From NCBI RefSeq assembly GCF_030410515.1, contig NZ_JAUHHD010000002.1, positions 537,419 to 601,418 of the forward strand: 64,000 nucleotides of DNA. Direction: 5' to 3'. Both the position numbers and the translations under genes were made by a program. Below the pieces are notes generated by a model, which searched no databases, had not been told where the DNA came from, and saw nothing but the letters and a program-made list of their open reading frames with translations. The stretch is from Arthrobacter sp. YD4 (GTDB lineage: Bacteria; Actinomycetota; Actinomycetes; Actinomycetales; Micrococcaceae). Positions 7,902-17,722 of the stretch are shown in pieces. Positions within the stretch are counted from its first letter, which is position 1; the number at the start of each line of letters is the position of its first letter.

Positions 7902-9968
7902 CTAGCCGGGAAGGCCGTCAGGCCCCAGATCCGTGGTCCCGCCCTGGAAGGGCTCCTGGCCGGGGACGCCCTGGGCGTGCGGCGGCCGGGTGTCCAGCGG
8001 CTCCTCAAGGCGGGCCTTGGTGGCCTCCTCCTGTGCCTCACGCTCGGCCTTCTCCTGGCGGGACTCCACCGGGCCGACGTCGTGGATGGGCCGGGTGTCC
8101 TTGGAGAGCCAGATCTCACGGAAGTCGCGCTTACGGATATCCGCGAAGACCTGCGCGATCTCGTTCTGGTTCAGGGTCTCGCGCTCGAGCAGCTCGAGGG
8201 CCAGCTGGTCCAGGACGTCGCGGTTGGCGGTCAGGATCTCGTACGCCTCGTCGTGGGCGTTCTCGATCAGGCGGCGGACCTCCTCGTCAACGACGTAGGC
8301 GATCTGGTCCGAATAGTTGCGCTCGTGCCCGGCGTCGCGGCCCAGGAACGGCTCGCCGCCGCCCTGGCCGAGGCGGACCGCGCCGACGCGCTCACTCATG
8401 CCATATTCGGTGACCATCTTCCGGGCGATGCCGGTGGCCTTCTCGATGTCGTTGGACGCGCCGGTGGAGGGGTCGTGGAAGACCAGTTCCTCGGCGACGC
8501 GGCCACCCATGGCGTAAGCCATCTGGTCCAGGAGCTCGTTGCGGGTCACGGAGTACTTGTCGTTCTCCGGTACCACCATGGTGTACCCGAGGGCCCGGCC
8601 GCGGGGCAGGATGGTGATTTTGGTGACCGGGGCGGAGTTCCGCAGGGCCGCGGCGACGAGGGCGTGGCCGCCTTCGTGGTAGGCGGTGACCTTCCGCTCG
8701 TGTTCCTTCATCACGCGGCTGCGCTTCTGCGGGCCGGCCATGACGCGGTCGATCGCCTCGTCGAGGGCCCGGTCGTCGATCAGGTTGGCGTTGGAGCGCG
8801 CGGTGAGCAGCGCGGCCTCGTTGAGCACGTTGGCCAGGTCGGCGCCGGTGTAGCCGGGGGTCTTCTTGGCCACGGCCTTGAGGTCGACGCCGGGAGCCAT
8901 CGGCTTGCCCTTGGCGTGGACCTTGAGGATCTGGTCGCGGCCGATCAGGTCCGGGGCCTCGACGGAGATCTGCCGGTCGAAGCGGCCGGGGCGCAGCAGC
9001 GCCGGGTCCAGCACGTCGGGCCGGTTGGTGGCGGCGATCAGGATGACGTTGGTCTTGACGTCGAAGCCGTCCATCTCCACGAGGAGCTGGTTGAGGGTCT
9101 GCTCGCGTTCGTCGTTGCCGCCGCCGATGCCGGCGCCGCGGTGACGGCCGACGGCGTCGATCTCGTCGACGAAGATGATCGCCGGGGAGTTGGACTTGGC
9201 CTGTTCGAAGAGGTCGCGGACGCGGGAGGCGCCGACGCCGACGAACATTTCAACGAAGTCCGAGCCAGAGATGGAGAAGAAGGGGACGCCGGCCTCGCCG
9301 GCGACGGCGCGGGCCAGCAGCGTCTTACCGGTGCCGGGAGGGCCGTAGAGCAGCACGCCCTTGGGGATCTTGGCCCCGACGGCCTGGAACTTGGCCGGTT
9401 CCTGGAGGAATTCCTTGATTTCCTGGAGCTCCTCGACGGCCTCGTCCGCGCCGGCGACGTCGCTGAAGGTCACCTGCGGCATGTCCTTGTTGACCATCTT
9501 GGCCTTGGACTTGCCGAACTGCATGACCTTGGAGCCGCCGCCCTGCATCCGGGAGAGCAGGAACCAGAAGAGCACACCCAGCAGCAGGACCGGAACAAGC
9601 AGGGAGAACAGGCCGGAGAACCAGTTGCTCTCGACCGGCTGGTCGGTGAAGCCGCTCGGCGGCTTGGAGTCCGTGACGGCCTTGACGACGTCGGCCGCGC
9701 GGGCGTTGACGAAGTAGAACTGGACGTTCTTGCCCTTGTCCTGGCCGTCGATCTGCAGATTGTCCTTCAGGACCAGGTCCACTCGGTTCTCGGCGTCGAA
9801 AATCTTGGCCTGTTCAACCTTGCCGCCGTCGGTCAGGAGCGCCAGGCCCTTGTCCGTGTCGATGCGGCTCGACCCGCCCGGGGCGAGGGTGGCAAAGGCC
9901 AGCAGGAGCATGCCGATGACGACGACAATCCAGATGCCGGGGCCCTTGAAGAAACTCTTAGCTTTCAT
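7902..9968 (-). CDS. ftsH: ATP-dependent membrane zinc protease FtsH
   Basis: FtsH unfolds and degrades membrane and soluble proteins. The 688-residue form starting at ATG 9968 ([10 protein letters not shown]) has TM1 at about 11-29, an extracytoplasmic domain, TM2 at about 117-138, the AAA+ module with Walker A GPPGTGKT at 209-216, Walker B 'IIFVDEIDA' around 264-272, the SRH 'RPGRFDRQI', then the zinc site HEGGH at 431-435 with a distal Asp in 'GASNDIEKA' near 507. HEGGH instead of HEAGH is normal in actinobacteria. An in-frame ATG 51 bases upstream would add an unconserved tail and was not chosen. The C-terminus is long, charged and disordered. It heads the fol operon and follows hpt. Confidence 0.97.
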   Translation of the reverse strand: MKAKSFFKGPGIWIVVVIGMLLLAFATLAPGGSSRIDTDKGLALLTDGGKVEQAKIFDAENRVDLVLKDNLQIDGQDKGKNVQFYFVNARAADVVKAVTDSKPPSGFTDQPVESNWFSGLFSLLVPVLLLGVLFWFLLSRMQGGGSKVMQFGKSKAKMVNKDMPQVTFSDVAGADEAVEELQEIKEFLQEPAKFQAVGAKIPKGVLLYGPPGTGKTLLARAVAGEAGVPFFSISGSDFVEMFVGVGASRVRDLFEQAKSNSPAIIFVDEIDAVGRHRGAGIGGGNDEREQTLNQLLVEMDGFDVKTNVILIAATNRPDVLDPALLRPGRFDRQISVEAPDLIGRDQILKVHAKGKPMAPGVDLKAVAKKTPGYTGADLANVLNEAALLTARSNANLIDDRALDEAIDRVMAGPQKRSRVMKEHERKVTAYHEGGHALVAAALRNSAPVTKITILPRGRALGYTMVVPENDKYSVTRNELLDQMAYAMGGRVAEELVFHDPSTGASNDIEKATGIARKMVTEYGMSERVGAVRLGQGGGEPFLGRDAGHERNYSDQIAYVVDEEVRRLIENAHDEAYEILTANRDVLDQLALELLERETLNQNEIAQVFADIRKRDFREIWLSKDTRPIHDVGPVESRQEKAEREAQEEATKARLEEPLDTRPPHAQGVPGQEPFQGGTTDLGPDGLPG

Positions 9969-10169
9969 CTGATCGGGGGCTGGCCCCGTCCCTCCTGGTA
10001 GTGCTGCACGGCGTCCCATGGGCGCGCGTGTGGTGCTGCGTCAGTCTAGCTATACACCGTCGCTGTACCTCACGCACGGTCGGGATCAAAAGTTCCCTAT
10101 GGGCGTAGCGGAGGGCGGGGTCCGGCCCGGCCGCCGGGTCCCGTGGGCGCCGGCGGCGGCGCGGCGGAC

Positions 10170-10721
10170 TTACTCGTAGACGTGCGGGGCGAGGGTGCCC
10201 ACGAAGTCCAGGTTGCGGTACTTCTCTGCGTAGTCCAGGCCGTAGCCGACGACGAATTCGTTCGGGATGTCGTAGCCGACGTACTTGACGTCGATCTGGA
10301 CCTTGGCCGCGGTGGGCTTGCGGAAGGCGGTGCAGATTTCCACCGACGCGGTGCCGCGGGATTCCAGGTTGGTCTTGAGCCAGGACAGGGTCAGGCCGGA
10401 GTCGATGATGTCCTCGACGATCAGGACGTCCTTGCCCATCAGGTCCGTGTCCAGGTCCTTGAGGATCCGGACGACACCGGAGGACTGGGTGCCGGAGCCG
10501 TAGGAGGAAACGGCCATCCAGTCCATGGAGACGTGGCTGTGCAGCGCGCGGGCGAGGTCGGCCATGACCATCACGGCGCCCTTGAGCACGCCGACGATCA
10601 GCAGCTCGCGGCCCTCGTAGTCCCGGTCGATCTCTGCGGCGAGTTCGGTGATGCGGGACTGGATCTGTTCCTTGGAGTAGAGAACGTGCTTAAGGTCCGC
10701 CTGGACGTCGTTTGAATCCAC
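10170..10721 (-). CDS. hpt: Hypoxanthine(-guanine) phosphoribosyltransferase
   Basis: Hpt salvages hypoxanthine/guanine with PRPP to make IMP/GMP in the cytosol. The 183-residue protein shows the PRPP-binding motif 'VLIVEDIIDSGLTL', the 'LIVGVLKGAVMVMADLAR' segment and 'YVGYDIPNEFVVGYGLDY'. The frame can start at TTG 10724 or at GTG 10721; an AGGAG site six bases before the GTG favours GTG. It follows tilS closely (29 bases) and precedes ftsH, the conserved tilS-hpt-ftsH order of Gram-positive bacteria. Confidence 0.96.
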   Translation of the reverse strand: MDSNDVQADLKHVLYSKEQIQSRITELAAEIDRDYEGRELLIVGVLKGAVMVMADLARALHSHVSMDWMAVSSYGSGTQSSGVVRILKDLDTDLMGKDVLIVEDIIDSGLTLSWLKTNLESRGTASVEICTAFRKPTAAKVQIDVKYVGYDIPNEFVVGYGLDYAEKYRNLDFVGTLAPHVYE

Positions 10722-10750
10722 CAATGGCTCCTGTGTAGATGCGGGTGCGA

Positions 10751-11962
10751 CTAATCTTGGGGCCGTTTGTGAGGCCGGAATACTAGCTTCCCACAGCGGG
10801 CCGCCTCGCGGGGAACGCCGCCGGCGGCGGGGCCGCCCTCCGTGGGGCTGCCGGGCGCCTGACCCGCCGACTGACCCGCCGCACGGAGCTGGGCGAGCGA
10901 GAGCCGGTAGACGCTGACGCCCCCGGGCAGCTGAACGGGTCCGGCCGATCCCCGGCGGCGCAGCAGGTCCTCCGCGGCGAGCAGGCGCTGGTGGCTGGGT
11001 TGCTGGCCGCCGACCTCGGCCGCGGCCTTCGCGATCACCCGGAACCTGAGCGCGGCCGGCAGGGCGCGGAGCTCGTCCTCGGGCAGGCCCAGGTCGCCGC
11101 CGTCGTAGGTCTTCAGCGTGAGGTACGTGTCGTTCGCCACGGCGTCGAGGTAGTCGGCGTCGGCCTGCAGGATGGCCGCGGTGCGGGCGAGGGATTCGGC
11201 GACGCCGGGGCCGAGTTTCTCCTCCAGCATCGGCAGGACCTCTACCCGGGTGCGGGAACGGGCGAAGGCCGGGTCTGCGTTGCTCGGATCGTGCCAGGGG
11301 TCCAGGTCTTCGGCCGCACAGATTTCCAGCGTCTCGGCCCGCCGCAGGCCCAGGAACGGCCGGAGCAGCCGCCCGCGGGCCGGCCGCATGCCGGCCAGGG
11401 AGCGGGTGCCGGAGCCCCGGGCCAGGCCCAGCAGGACCTGCTCGGCCTGGTCGTCCAGGGTGTGGCCGAGCAGGATGGCCTGCGCTCCGGCGTCATCCGC
11501 GGCCGCGTCCAGGGCGGCATGCCGGGCCTCCCGGGCGGCGGCCTCCGGCCCCATCCCGGTGGCGGCGACGGTGACGGTCCGGATCTCCACGGGAGCCAGT
11601 CCCAGCTCCCGCAGCGCCGCCGCGGCGGCCCGGGCGACTTCCGCGGAGCCGGGCTGCAGCTGATGGTCGACGACGACGGCGCCGACACTGATCGGGTGGC
11701 CGTGCACGTGGCCGCGGCGGGCGAAGTACGCCGCGGCGGCCGCGAGGGCCAGGGAATCCGGGCCGCCGCTGCAGGCGACCAGTACGCGTTCGGGGTAGCC
11801 GGCGTCGGCGAGGGCCGTCTCGAGCAGCTTCCGCGCCTTGCCGAGCACGGGCGAGAGGCGGCCGGGCCGGCGCCGGCCGGCGGGACGTACGGCGCTTTCG
11901 CTGGCGGGCTGGGTGGTGTCGGCGTGGGCGTCCGCGGTGGCGGGTTCGTTCGTGGGGCTCAT
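10751..11962 (-). CDS. tilS: tRNA(Ile)-lysidine synthetase
   Basis: TilS adds lysine to C34 of the CAU-anticodon tRNA-Ile so that it reads AUA codons; it is essential. With ATG 11962 the protein is 403 residues. The N-type ATP pyrophosphatase P-loop SGGPDS lies at 65-70, followed by 'HQLQPGS', 'AREARHAAL', 'LLGHTLDDQAEQVLLGLARGSG' and 'RPFLGLRRAE', all typical. Residues 1-40 are a poorly conserved tail. The frame is open a long way upstream through the neighbouring gene in another phase, but this start leaves only a 5-base gap to the upstream protease gene and gives the family length. Confidence 0.95.
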   Translation of the reverse strand: MSPTNEPATADAHADTTQPASESAVRPAGRRRPGRLSPVLGKARKLLETALADAGYPERVLVACSGGPDSLALAAAAAYFARRGHVHGHPISVGAVVVDHQLQPGSAEVARAAAAALRELGLAPVEIRTVTVAATGMGPEAAAREARHAALDAAADDAGAQAILLGHTLDDQAEQVLLGLARGSGTRSLAGMRPARGRLLRPFLGLRRAETLEICAAEDLDPWHDPSNADPAFARSRTRVEVLPMLEEKLGPGVAESLARTAAILQADADYLDAVANDTYLTLKTYDGGDLGLPEDELRALPAALRFRVIAKAAAEVGGQQPSHQRLLAAEDLLRRRGSAGPVQLPGGVSVYRLSLAQLRAAGQSAGQAPGSPTEGGPAAGGVPREAARCGKLVFRPHKRPQD

Positions 11963-11967
11963 GCCGC

Positions 11968-13107
11968 TTAGAGGCCCATCCGTTCGACCCAGAGCTTGGG
12001 GTCGTGGATTTCGGGTTCGGTGGGCAGGTGGTCCGCGGACTCCCAGACCCGGTTGAAACCCGCCATGCCGACGGCGTCCACCACCTCGCGGACGAACTTG
12101 GAGCCATCGCTGTACTGGCGCATCTTGGCGTCCAGGCCGAGAAGGCTGCGGATGAACTTCTCCACCGCGCCGCGGTCCTTGCCGCGGGCGTTGAAGCGCT
12201 GCCGGATGGTCTTCACCGACGGCACGATGCTGGCATCCACCGCATCCATGACCACGTTGGCGTGGCCCTCGAGCAGGCTCATCACGGCGGTCAGGTGCGA
12301 GATCGCGGCCTTCTCCTCGGGGTCCTGCAGCAGGTCCAGGATGGCGCCGCGGCCGGGGGCTGCGCCGGGAGCGGACCGGTCCTTGAGCGACCTGGCCGCC
12401 GCGGCGGCGCGCTCCATGATCGAGTCGACGTTGCCCAGCAGGTGCCCGCTGAGGCCCTCGATCTGGTCCAGCATGTGGTGCCGCAGCCAGGGCGCGGCGG
12501 CGAACTGGACCCGGTGGGTCTGCTCGTGCAGGCAGACCCAGAGCCGGAAGTCCTCGGGAGCGACGTTCAGTTCCCGCTCCACCGAGATGATGTTCGGCGC
12601 CACCAGCAGCAGGCGGCCGGCGGCCGGGGCCATGGAGCCGGGGGCCAGGGCGGAGAACGGGTCGTACTGGCCGAGGACCTTGCTGGAAAGGAACGCCAGG
12701 ATGGCGCCGAGCTGGCTGCCGGTGATGGCGCCGCCGACGCTCGCGCTGCCGGGGCTGATGCTGCCGCGGCGGCCCTCCAGCATCTTCTCGATGGCGGGCT
12801 GCAGCATGACGGCGAAGCTCTGGGTGTTGGCCTTGGCCCAGGAGGCGCGGTCCACCACCAGGACGGAGGAGTCGCGCAGGTCCCGGGCGGCCTCGAGGCC
12901 GGTGATGTCGTGGACGTGCGGGACGGAGAGGTCGGCCATCAGGCGGAGGTTCTCCACCGCGGCTCCGATTTCCTTGGCCCCGAGCGTGGGACCGGCCGGG
13001 GTTAGCCGCGCGGCAGTGGACGCCGCGAGCTCCCAATTCACCAGGGCCTGGGCCTGGGCTGACGTCTCTGCTGATCCGGCGGGCGAGGGGGTCTCCATAG
13101 TCCCCAT
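11968..13107 (-). CDS. DUF2342 zinc-dependent metalloprotease-like protein
   Basis: The product (about 379 residues) matches the actinobacterial DUF2342 family, long labelled 'coenzyme F420 biosynthesis-associated' and now classed as zinc metalloprotease-like. The diagnostic 'CLHEQTHRVQFAAAPWLR' contains the HExxH zinc motif, and 'ISVERELNVAPEDFRLWV' and 'GLLGLDAKMRQYSDG' are family blocks. The start is uncertain: ATG 13107 or ATG 13098 (three codons later), neither with a strong ribosome site. A hairpin-capable pair, GGGCCCGG at 13117 and CCGGGCCC at 13151, lies between this gene and dacB. The biochemical substrate is unknown. Confidence 0.85.
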   Translation of the reverse strand: MGTMETPSPAGSAETSAQAQALVNWELAASTAARLTPAGPTLGAKEIGAAVENLRLMADLSVPHVHDITGLEAARDLRDSSVLVVDRASWAKANTQSFAVMLQPAIEKMLEGRRGSISPGSASVGGAITGSQLGAILAFLSSKVLGQYDPFSALAPGSMAPAAGRLLLVAPNIISVERELNVAPEDFRLWVCLHEQTHRVQFAAAPWLRHHMLDQIEGLSGHLLGNVDSIMERAAAAARSLKDRSAPGAAPGRGAILDLLQDPEEKAAISHLTAVMSLLEGHANVVMDAVDASIVPSVKTIRQRFNARGKDRGAVEKFIRSLLGLDAKMRQYSDGSKFVREVVDAVGMAGFNRVWESADHLPTEPEIHDPKLWVERMGL

Positions 13108-13181
13108 CAGATCACAGGGCCCGGGCCACCGCACAGGAATCCGTCCCGGACCGGGCCCGTTTCGACGGTTCGGGCAATTCC

Positions 13182-14720
13182 TCAGCGGCAGCCGCAGGCC
13201 GCAAGGGTGGAGGCGGTCCGGTCCAGGGCTTCCTTGTTGCCGGCCGCCCCCGGGGTCAGGCCATTGCCGATGAAGGAGAAGACCAGGAGCCGGCCGTCGG
13301 CGTCCACCACGTAGCCGCTCAGGGCGATCACGGAGTTCAGCGTCCCGGTCTTGGCGCGGACCAGGCCCGCGCCGGCGGCGGTGGTGGCATCCGTGTACCG
13401 GCTGCCGAGCGTTCCGGTCAGCCCTGCCACCGGGAAGCCGGCCAGGGCGGAACGGAGCCGGGTGTCGGGGCCGTTGGTCATGGCCCGCACCAGCGCCGTG
13501 AGCTGCCGGGCGGTGACCCGGTTCTCCAGGGTGAGCCCGGCCAGGTCCGCGGCGTGCAGGGTGTCGGTGGGAATCTTGAGTTCCTGCAGCTGTTTCAGGA
13601 CGGCGGCGATGGCACCCTCGCCGCTGCCCGGCTGTCCGCTGGCCAGGGCCACCATGCGGCCCATGACCTCGGCGAGGTAGTTGTCCGAGGTGCGCAGCAA
13701 CAGGTCCACCTGTTCGCTGACGGTCGCGGATTCGGCCTCGGCCAGGACCGCTCCGGCGCGGGGCCCGCCGCCGTCGCCCTTCTCTGCCGGATCATTGCCT
13801 CCCTGGCCCTTGCTGCCCACGTCCTGCGTGGGCGCCTTCGCGCGCACGACGCCGGGTGCCACGGTGATGCCCGTGGAACCGCCGGCCTCCCCCAGCCGGG
13901 CGGCGAAGGCCTCGGCGGCGGTCATGGCCGCGTCCTGCGGCCGGGCCCCGGCGGTGCTTCCGGGCGCGAACCGGGCCCCGTTCAGAGCCAGCGGGAACAG
14001 CGGCGCCACCTCGCCGGCGGCCACGTCATCCGGGCTCCAGGCGGGGCTGAGGGACGGGCCGGTGAAGAGTGAATCGTCCAGCTGCACGGTAACGGGACCG
14101 GTCACGCCTGCCTGCCGGAGGGCCGTGACGGTGGACTTGGCCAGGGTCGCCAGGCCGGCGTGGCCCAGCACCGCGTCCGGGGCGGAGTCCCCGGCGCCCA
14201 GCAGCACGTCCCCGCCGCCGGTGAGGACCACGGTGCCGGGGGTGGCACCTGCGATCACCCGGGTGGTGAAGCGGCTGTCCGGGCCGAGGGTTCGGAAGGC
14301 CGCGGCCGCGGTGAGCAGTTTGATGTTCGATGCCGGCGCCCGGCCCTCGTCGCCCGCCCGGTCGAAGAGGACCTCGCCGGTAGCGGCGTCCTGCACCATG
14401 CCGGTGAAGGTGCCGCCGCCGTCGGTCTTCAGGGTGGCGTTGAGCCGCTCCGCGAGGGTGGCCGCGTTGGGGACGGGGGCGGCGTCGTCGAGCGGTTTAA
14501 CCGCGCCGGGGACGGCGGTGAGGGCCGACGGCGGGAGCTGCCACGGGCCCGCCGCGGGCACTGCCGGGGGACGGGACGGGCCGGCGAATCCGGGGCCGAC
14601 GGCGATGCCGGCGGGGATCACGAGCGCGATGACCAGCAGCCCCAGCAGCACGGCCGGAACGCTCCGGCGCCACCCGGCGGCCCGGGAATCCTGCCCGCGC
14701 GGGCTCGTTGTGCGTGTCAT
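13182..14720 (-). CDS. dacB: D-alanyl-D-alanine carboxypeptidase/endopeptidase (PBP4, S13 family)
   Basis: This low-molecular-weight penicillin-binding protein trims or cleaves peptidoglycan cross-links outside the membrane. The 512 residues begin with a charged tail and a hydrophobic helix at about 22-41 (signal or anchor). The S13 active site is complete: 'SNIK' (SxxK) at 131-134, 'SDN' in 'LLRTSDNYLAEVMG', and 'KTG' in 'VRAKTGTLNSV'. Between SxxK and SxN is the inserted domain with Pro/Gly-rich segments. It is divergent from ppa, with about 150 bases between, and heads the leftward dacB-DUF2342-tilS-hpt-ftsH series, a conserved order in Micrococcaceae. Confidence 0.95.
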   Translation of the reverse strand: MTRTTSPRGQDSRAAGWRRSVPAVLLGLLVIALVIPAGIAVGPGFAGPSRPPAVPAAGPWQLPPSALTAVPGAVKPLDDAAPVPNAATLAERLNATLKTDGGGTFTGMVQDAATGEVLFDRAGDEGRAPASNIKLLTAAAAFRTLGPDSRFTTRVIAGATPGTVVLTGGGDVLLGAGDSAPDAVLGHAGLATLAKSTVTALRQAGVTGPVTVQLDDSLFTGPSLSPAWSPDDVAAGEVAPLFPLALNGARFAPGSTAGARPQDAAMTAAEAFAARLGEAGGSTGITVAPGVVRAKAPTQDVGSKGQGGNDPAEKGDGGGPRAGAVLAEAESATVSEQVDLLLRTSDNYLAEVMGRMVALASGQPGSGEGAIAAVLKQLQELKIPTDTLHAADLAGLTLENRVTARQLTALVRAMTNGPDTRLRSALAGFPVAGLTGTLGSRYTDATTAAGAGLVRAKTGTLNSVIALSGYVVDADGRLLVFSFIGNGLTPGAAGNKEALDRTASTLAACGCR

Positions 14721-14873
14721 GGTGCTGATGGTCCTTAGTTCCGAAATGTCCCCACTAGTTCCTGAAACCAGGGCCTGTCGCTATATCCTCAATAATAGTC
14801 GGCGGTACCGGGTGGCCTTTTTGGGGCGCCAGCCCGTGCCGCGCACCCCCTTACATCCGTCGAGGAGCATTCC

Positions 14874-15362
14874 ATGAAGCATGACGTGACCATCGAGATC
14901 CCCAAGGGATCGCGCGTCAAGTACGAAGTCGACCACGAGACCGGCCGCGTCCGCCTGGACCGCGTCCTGTTCACCTCCATGCAGTACCCGACGCACTACG
15001 GTTTCTTCGAGAACACCCTGGGCGAGGACGGCGACCCGTTGGACGCCCTGGTCCTGCTGCAGGACTTCGACCTGCACCCCGGCGTGATTGTCGAGGCCCG
15101 CCCGATTGGCGTGTTCAACATGACCGACGACGGCGGCGGGGACGCCAAGGTCCTCTGCGTGCCGGCCGACGCCCGCTTCGACCACATCAACGAGATCAGC
15201 GACGTCAGCGAGTTCCTGATCAAGGAAATCGAGCACTTCTTCACCCGTTACAAGGACCTGGAGCCGGGCAAGTGGGTCAAGGCCGAGGGCTGGGGCGACC
15301 GCGCCGCCGCCGAAGCCGAGCTGGAAGCCTCAATCAAGCGCTTCGTTCCGCACGCTCACTAA
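14874..15362 (+). CDS. ppa: Inorganic pyrophosphatase (soluble, family I)
   Basis: Ppa hydrolyses cytosolic PPi to phosphate, pulling biosynthetic reactions forward. The 162-residue protein has the family I signature '[13 protein letters not shown]', with the metal-binding aspartates, and the conserved '[15 protein letters not shown]' and 'YPTHYGF' blocks, ending in '[15 protein letters not shown]'. A GAGGAG site precedes the ATG by six bases. It stands alone as a monocistron, divergent from dacB and followed by a strong hairpin. Confidence 0.97.
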   Translation: MKHDVTIEIPKGSRVKYEVDHETGRVRLDRVLFTSMQYPTHYGFFENTLGEDGDPLDALVLLQDFDLHPGVIVEARPIGVFNMTDDGGGDAKVLCVPADARFDHINEISDVSEFLIKEIEHFFTRYKDLEPGKWVKAEGWGDRAAAEAELEASIKRFVPHAH

Positions 15363-15400
15363 GGCCGCGTCGGTAAACGACAAAGCATTAAGCGTCATCT

Positions 15401-15459
15401 GCCGGGGCCACCCCGCGCCGACCGGCCGTCAGGGGCGGCGGTGCCGGGTGGCCTCCGGC
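15401..15459 (+). terminator. Rho-independent-type hairpin downstream of ppa
   Basis: GCCGG+GGCCACCC at 15401-15413 pairs with GGGTGGCC+CCGGC at 15446-15459 (one unpaired T at 15454), a 13-pair GC-rich stem with a structured internal region. It starts about 40 bases after the ppa stop and is followed by GTTTAA rather than a long T tract, as is common in high-GC actinobacteria. Confidence 0.6.
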
Positions 15460-15568
15460 GTTTAACGGGTAGAGATGGGTTTACGGCGGACCATTGATCA
15501 GCTGCTGACACCGGGTGGACGGCGGACACTGCCAGCCGTGAATCAGGAAGATGTGAAATCGTTGGTTC

Positions 15569-16894
15569 ATGACCACAGAGCCCGCGTTTAACCCGCCCTG
15601 CGGCCCCGTGACCGGCTGGCACGACGGCGAGGTGCTGCGCGCCACCGGCATCCCCTATGCCTCGGCCGCCCGGTTCCAGCCGCCGGCACCGGCGCCGGGA
15701 TGGACCGCGCCCTTCGCAGCGACCACCCTCTCCCCCGCCTGCCCGCAGGCTCCCGTGCCGTTCCTGGATGACATCCTGGGCACCCGGTACGGCGAACTGC
15801 CCGGCAGCGAGGACTGCCAGCGCCTCTCCATCACCATCCCGGCGGGCCTGGGCCCGGACGAGCGGGTCCCGGTGATGGTGTGGCTGCACGGCGGCTCCTA
15901 CACCTCCGGCTCGGGCGACCTGGCAATCTTCGACCCCAAGGCCCTGGTCGCGGAGAACCGGGTCATCGTCGTCTCGGTCACCTACCGGCTGGGCCTCTTC
16001 GGCTACCTCGCCGCCGGCGACGGCCGCCCGGCGAACCTGGGCCTGCTGGACCAGCTGGAGGCCTTCCGCTGGGTGCGCCGCAACATCGCCGCGTTCGGCG
16101 GCGACCCGGAAAACGTGACCGCCTTCGGCCAGTCCGCGGGCGGGGACGCCGTCGCCCACCTGATGGCCGTGCCGGAGGCGCCGTCGCTGTTCCGCCGCGC
16201 CATCATCCAGAGCGCCCCACTGGGCATCACCCGCGGACGCGACAAGATGAGCGCCGCAATGGGGGCCGCGGCCCAACACGTCACCGAGGACACCCCGGCA
16301 CTGGATGTCGTGGCCGCCGAGGCCCGGGTGGCGCGGGCGGCCCGGAAGTTCGGGCTGGCCTCCGCCATGCCGTTCGGCACCCAGTACGGCCACGAACCGC
16401 TGCCGCCCGAGGCCGCCATCGAGCAGGCCTGGGACGCCACCGCCCCCGGGATCGAGGTCCTGATCGGGCACACCACGGAGGAGGCGCGGATGTTCCTGCC
16501 GCGCAACCGCATCGTGGGCCGGATCGGCCGGGTCCCGGTGCTGGGGAACGCCGTCGTCAAGGCCATCAACTGGGCCGTCACGGAGGCCGTCTACGGCCGG
16601 GCGTCCCGGAAGTTCGCCCGCCGCCACGTCCGCGCGGGCGGCCGCGCGCACCGCTACCTGCTCTCCTGGCACGCCCCGGGCAACATCTACGGCGCCGCCC
16701 ACACCGTGGACCTGCCGCTGCTCTTCGGCGACGAGCAGACCTGGGCCGGGGTGGGCCTGCTCGCGGGCGCCAGCTGGGAGGACGTCAACGTCCCGGGCAA
16801 GGCGATGCGGTCGCTCTGGGCCCGCTTCGCCTCCGGTGAAGGGCTCGACGCCGACGGCGGGATCCCCGGCGCACTCCGCTACCGGGCGGTCTAA
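15569..16894 (+). CDS. Type-B carboxylesterase family protein
   Basis: The 441-residue alpha/beta hydrolase has the type-B layout: an oxyanion-hole region 'VMVWLHGGSYTSGSG', the nucleophile elbow 'AFGQSAGGDAVAHL' (GxSxG) and a late histidine in 'LSWHAPGNIYGAAH'. These proteins hydrolyse esters of small or aromatic acids; the substrate here cannot be told. The protein is about 60-100 residues shorter than most type-B esterases, mainly between the nucleophile and the histidine. The ATG at 15569 has only a weak ribosome site. It is followed 3 bases later by the DUF429 gene, so the two probably form a small operon. Confidence 0.85.
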   Translation: MTTEPAFNPPCGPVTGWHDGEVLRATGIPYASAARFQPPAPAPGWTAPFAATTLSPACPQAPVPFLDDILGTRYGELPGSEDCQRLSITIPAGLGPDERVPVMVWLHGGSYTSGSGDLAIFDPKALVAENRVIVVSVTYRLGLFGYLAAGDGRPANLGLLDQLEAFRWVRRNIAAFGGDPENVTAFGQSAGGDAVAHLMAVPEAPSLFRRAIIQSAPLGITRGRDKMSAAMGAAAQHVTEDTPALDVVAAEARVARAARKFGLASAMPFGTQYGHEPLPPEAAIEQAWDATAPGIEVLIGHTTEEARMFLPRNRIVGRIGRVPVLGNAVVKAINWAVTEAVYGRASRKFARRHVRAGGRAHRYLLSWHAPGNIYGAAHTVDLPLLFGDEQTWAGVGLLAGASWEDVNVPGKAMRSLWARFASGEGLDADGGIPGALRYRAV

Positions 16895-16897
16895 GCC

Positions 16898-17656
16898 GTG
16901 CGGACCCTCGGGGTGGACCTCGCCGCGGCGACCAAGAAGACCGCGGCCGCCATCCTCGAGTGGGAGGGCGGGACGGCAACGCTGGTGCACCTGGCCCTCG
17001 ACGTTGACGACGCCGACATCGTCCGGCTCTTCGGCGGCTGCGCCATGACAGGCATCGACTGCCCGGTGGGCTGGCCCGACGCGTTCCTGCCCTTCATCGC
17101 CGCGCACCTGGCCGGCGAGCCATACCCGGTGCTGGACTATGACGGCATCGAGGGCCGCCGGCTGCTCGCATACCGGGAAACGGACCGCTTCACCACCGGG
17201 CTGACCGGCCTGATCCCGCTGAGTGTCTCCGCAGACCGGCTGGCGCACCCGGCGATGCGCTGCGCGGTGATCCAGGCCAAGATCGCCCGGGAGCACGGGC
17301 TGCAGCCGCGGGATGGCAGCGGCCGGCTGGCCGAGGTCTACCCGGCGGGGTCGCTCAAGACCTGGGGGCTGCTGGCCCGCGGCTACAAGGGCCGGGGCGG
17401 GCCCGAGGCGGAGCGGCTGGGCGGGCTGCTGGCGGCGCTGCGCGACGCCGCGCCGTGGCTGGACCTCGCCGGCCATGAGGAACGCCTGGCCGGTTCCGAT
17501 GACCTGTTCGACGCCGTCATCGCGGCCCTCACGGCCCGGGCCGTGGCGGTGGGGGCAACCGTCGGGCCGGATGAAACCCACGCCGCGGCGGCCCGGACCG
17601 AGGGCTGGATCCACGTGCCAACGGGCGGCCTGGACGCCCTGATAGCGGCCGGATAA
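16898..17656 (+). CDS. DUF429 protein
   Basis: The 252-residue protein begins at GTG 16898, three bases after the esterase stop. It opens with 'TLGVDLAAATKKTAAAIL', the strand-loop containing an Asp typical of the RNase H/actin-like nucleotide-binding fold assigned to DUF429, then 'GIDCPVGWPDAFLPF' and 'LAYRETDRF', 'AEVYPAGSLKTWG' and a late acidic 'DDLFDAVIAALTARAVA', all family blocks. This resembles predicted RNase H-fold nucleases, but enzymatic activity has not been established for the family to my knowledge. It is tightly coupled to the esterase. Confidence 0.85.
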   Translation: MRTLGVDLAAATKKTAAAILEWEGGTATLVHLALDVDDADIVRLFGGCAMTGIDCPVGWPDAFLPFIAAHLAGEPYPVLDYDGIEGRRLLAYRETDRFTTGLTGLIPLSVSADRLAHPAMRCAVIQAKIAREHGLQPRDGSGRLAEVYPAGSLKTWGLLARGYKGRGGPEAERLGGLLAALRDAAPWLDLAGHEERLAGSDDLFDAVIAALTARAVAVGATVGPDETHAAAARTEGWIHVPTGGLDALIAAG

Positions 17657-17722
17657 ACGCCGTGGGAGCGCGGATGCAGTCCGTTTGCGGCGGCACGGCC
17701 ACCGGGTAGTGTGGCATCCAGA

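Noticed and set aside
7353..10001. An 882-codon open frame on the plus strand opposite folE and ftsH
   Set aside because: It is an antisense open frame of the kind that GC-rich codon bias creates over long genes; no ribosome site, no family motifs, composition rich in Gly/Val/Asp/Leu.
14721..14873. Defined promoter of ppa in the divergent dacB-ppa gap
   Set aside because: TATATC and similar AT-rich hexamers exist near 14780, but no matching -35 at a good spacing was found.
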